Source: Ignavibacteria bacterium
GTDB lineage: Bacteria; Bacteroidota; Ignavibacteria; Tepidaquicellales; Tepidaquicellaceae
NCBI GenBank assembly: GCA_016709315.1
Contig: JADJMZ010000007.1
Span: forward strand, 248,001 to 312,000
DNA length: 64,000 nt
Direction of reading: 5' to 3'
The notes under the pieces are model-generated. The model did not search any database. It was not told the DNA's origin and worked only from the letters and a program-made list of their open reading frames with translations. The position numbers and the translations under genes were made by a program. Positions 62,674-64,000 of this stretch are shown here, piece after piece. Numbering within the stretch: the stretch's first letter is position 1; each line of letters begins with the position of its first letter.

Positions 62674-64000
62674 TTAAATTATTTCTCTTCTCAATTTTGA
62701 TGCCGGAATGTTTAACGCTTCCCGGTATTTTGCAATTGTCCTTCGGGCGATTACGAAACCGGATTTTATGAGTATATCCGCTAAATCGCTGTCTGTTAAT
62801 GGTTTACGCTTGTCTTCTTTTTCTATAAGATCTTTCAGTATGATCTTTACTTCCTTATTTGAAATTTCTCCGCCGCTTTCAGTTTGCAATGCAGAGCTGA
62901 AGAATGAACGAAGTTCGTAAATACCGAAATCTGTTTGCACATATTTTCCTTTCACTGTCCGGCTTACTGTTGAAGGATCCATATTTATATCTGCCGCTAT
63001 TTCCTTCTCATACATCACTTTCAATCCTTCGCCGTTATTATCAAAATATGATTTTTGCCTTACAATAATAGCATTCATTACTTTAAGCATTGTTTCTCTT
63101 CTGGAGTTAATAGCTTCAATGAACCATTTCGCTTTATTAAAATTATTCAGTATGTATTCCTTAGTTCCTTTGTCAAGTTTTTTCTTTTTATTTGAATACA
63201 TTTGCTGATATGTCCTGCTTAATCTTAAAGAAGGAATAAATCTCTCGTTAAGGAATATTTCGTATATACCGTTAACTTTTTTTACAATGAGATCAGGCGT
63301 TATATAGTTCTCACTCTCAATTTCATTAACAAATCCAGGCTTTGGATTCAGTTTATGTATAAATTCAAATATCTCGCTTACAAAGCTTACCTCAATATTT
63401 AAGTCCCTGCTTACATTTTCAAATCGTTTTAATCTCAAATCTTCAAGATGATTTTCAATAATAATGCCTGCAAGTTTCTTAATGTAAGGCGGCTTTCCGG
63501 ACCTTTCAGTCTGAATCAGGAGACACTCTTTCAGATCTCTTGCTGCAATGCCGGCCGGATCAAGATTCTTTTGAATAAATTTCAGCGTATCATCAATCTC
63601 ATTTATTGTAAATGAATCGTCTTCAAATTCAGTCCCCGACTTTTTGACTTCAAGATCAGCCAGTATATCTTCATAATTTTCCTTGAAATATCCGTCATCT
63701 GTAAGCGACCATATTATTTCTTCTCCGATAAATGTTTTCCTGGCGTTAAGCTCGGATAAATGTAACTGCAGAAGAAGCCCTGAACTTAATGAACTCTCCT
63801 GGCTAATGCTGCCGTTGTCATAGGATTTGCTCTCGCTGTATTCTGGTGTTACCGGTAATTCGCTTTCATTCTCAAAATATTCGTCCCATTCGGCTTCTTC
63901 ATTGTTTTTGGAATCCTGTTCTTCAGTTTCACTTTTAATTTCATCACTGTCCTCAGTCAATCTGTTATCTTCATTTACCGGATCTGCAGTGTCAGTTTCT
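62674..64000 (-). CDS. rpoN: RNA polymerase sigma-54 factor RpoN (5' end outside the window)
   Basis: Alternative sigma factor that needs AAA+ activators. The frame stays open to the window edge beyond a TTG at 63960, so the N-terminal Gln-rich activator region I is missing from view; visible residues begin with an acidic linker. The core-binding part (NARKTFIGEEIIWSL), the helix-turn-helix with YEKEIAADINMDPSTVSRTV, and the C-terminal RpoN box ARRTIAKYREALNIPAS are present. It heads rpoN-hslV-hslU-OMP on the minus strand. Confidence 0.94.
   Translation of the reverse strand, partial: ETDTADPVNEDNRLTEDSDEIKSETEEQDSKNNEEAEWDEYFENESELPVTPEYSESKSYDNGSISQESSLSSGLLLQLHLSELNARKTFIGEEIIWSLTDDGYFKENYEDILADLEVKKSGTEFEDDSFTINEIDDTLKFIQKNLDPAGIAARDLKECLLIQTERSGKPPYIKKLAGIIIENHLEDLRLKRFENVSRDLNIEVSFVSEIFEFIHKLNPKPGFVNEIESENYITPDLIVKKVNGIYEIFLNERFIPSLRLSRTYQQMYSNKKKKLDKGTKEYILNNFNKAKWFIEAINSRRETMLKVMNAIIVRQKSYFDNNGEGLKVMYEKEIAADINMDPSTVSRTVKGKYVQTDFGIYELRSFFSSALQTESGGEISNKEVKIILKDLIEKEDKRKPLTDSDLADILIKSGFVIARRTIAKYREALNIPASKLRREII

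Overview
The window looks like a chromosomal segment of a low-GC Gram-negative bacterium of the Bacteroidota/Ignavibacteriota/Chlorobi side of the tree. Four things point there. Five large secreted proteins end in type IX secretion (T9SS) type A sorting domains with the NYPNPFNP hallmark. Promoters of the TTG-N20-TAnnTTTG type can be read upstream of three genes. Shine-Dalgarno sites are sparse, and one of the clearest sits in front of ribosomal protein S21. Secreted lipoproteins and a beta-barrel protein are present. Species cannot be named from this sequence. I saw no rRNA, tRNA, CRISPR array, IS element or prophage.

Layout. 0-9.7 kb is housekeeping: ftsH, hpt, rpsU, a P-loop protein, a TerC-family membrane protein, an EF-G-like GTPase, an MscS channel, def and fmt. 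9.7-28.1 kb is a cluster of large minus-strand secreted proteins: three metallophosphoesterases (one with a degenerate active site), an M1 aminopeptidase split by an amber codon, a GH9 cellulase and an SBBP beta-propeller protein. All six end in the same roughly 170-residue module, a beta-rich part with a KHRNSIETW core followed by two dockerin-like calcium loops and a terminal proline. A CARDB/FG-GAP protein with a T9SS tail sits among them, and two paralogous helical proteins (16968-18440, 28430-29890) lie within and beside the cluster. 30.0-35.1 kb is a glycan-assembly operon: SDR, WecG/TagA glycosyltransferase, polysaccharide deacetylase, radical SAM/SPASM protein and phosphoglycosyl transferase, with a convergent GT2. 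35.3-46.7 kb holds four T9SS-tailed proteins and a 952-residue protein with an unusual GNDxY repeat plus HEAT-like helices.

46.8-48.55 kb is damaged or badly sequenced: a serine hydrolase loses its C terminus, long A and G homopolymers follow, then a VapBC-like remnant that is frameshifted. 48.55-60.1 kb is metabolism and translation on the plus strand: P5C dehydrogenase, two coiled-coil lipoproteins, sucC, an IMPDH/GMP reductase homologue, a photolyase broken by two frameshifts, gatB (probably a CTG start), tpiA, thiolase, 3-hydroxybutyryl-CoA dehydrogenase and acyl-CoA dehydrogenase. 60.1-64.0 kb, minus strand, is an outer-membrane protein, hslU, hslV and rpoN (cut by the window edge). This hslU lacks about 74 residues that include the Walker A loop.

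Best leads: the shared dockerin-like C-terminal module on unrelated enzymes, the P-loop-less HslU beside an intact HslV, the pseudo-phosphatase, a palindromic 18-bp insertion that keeps frame inside a T9SS sorting domain, a cloverleaf repeat, and a 35-codon leader ORF overlapping the start of a secreted-protein gene. Several disruptions (21.67, 47.8-48.5, 53.48, 53.71 and 61.97 kb) could be assembly or sequencing errors and should be checked in reads before biological weight is given to them.
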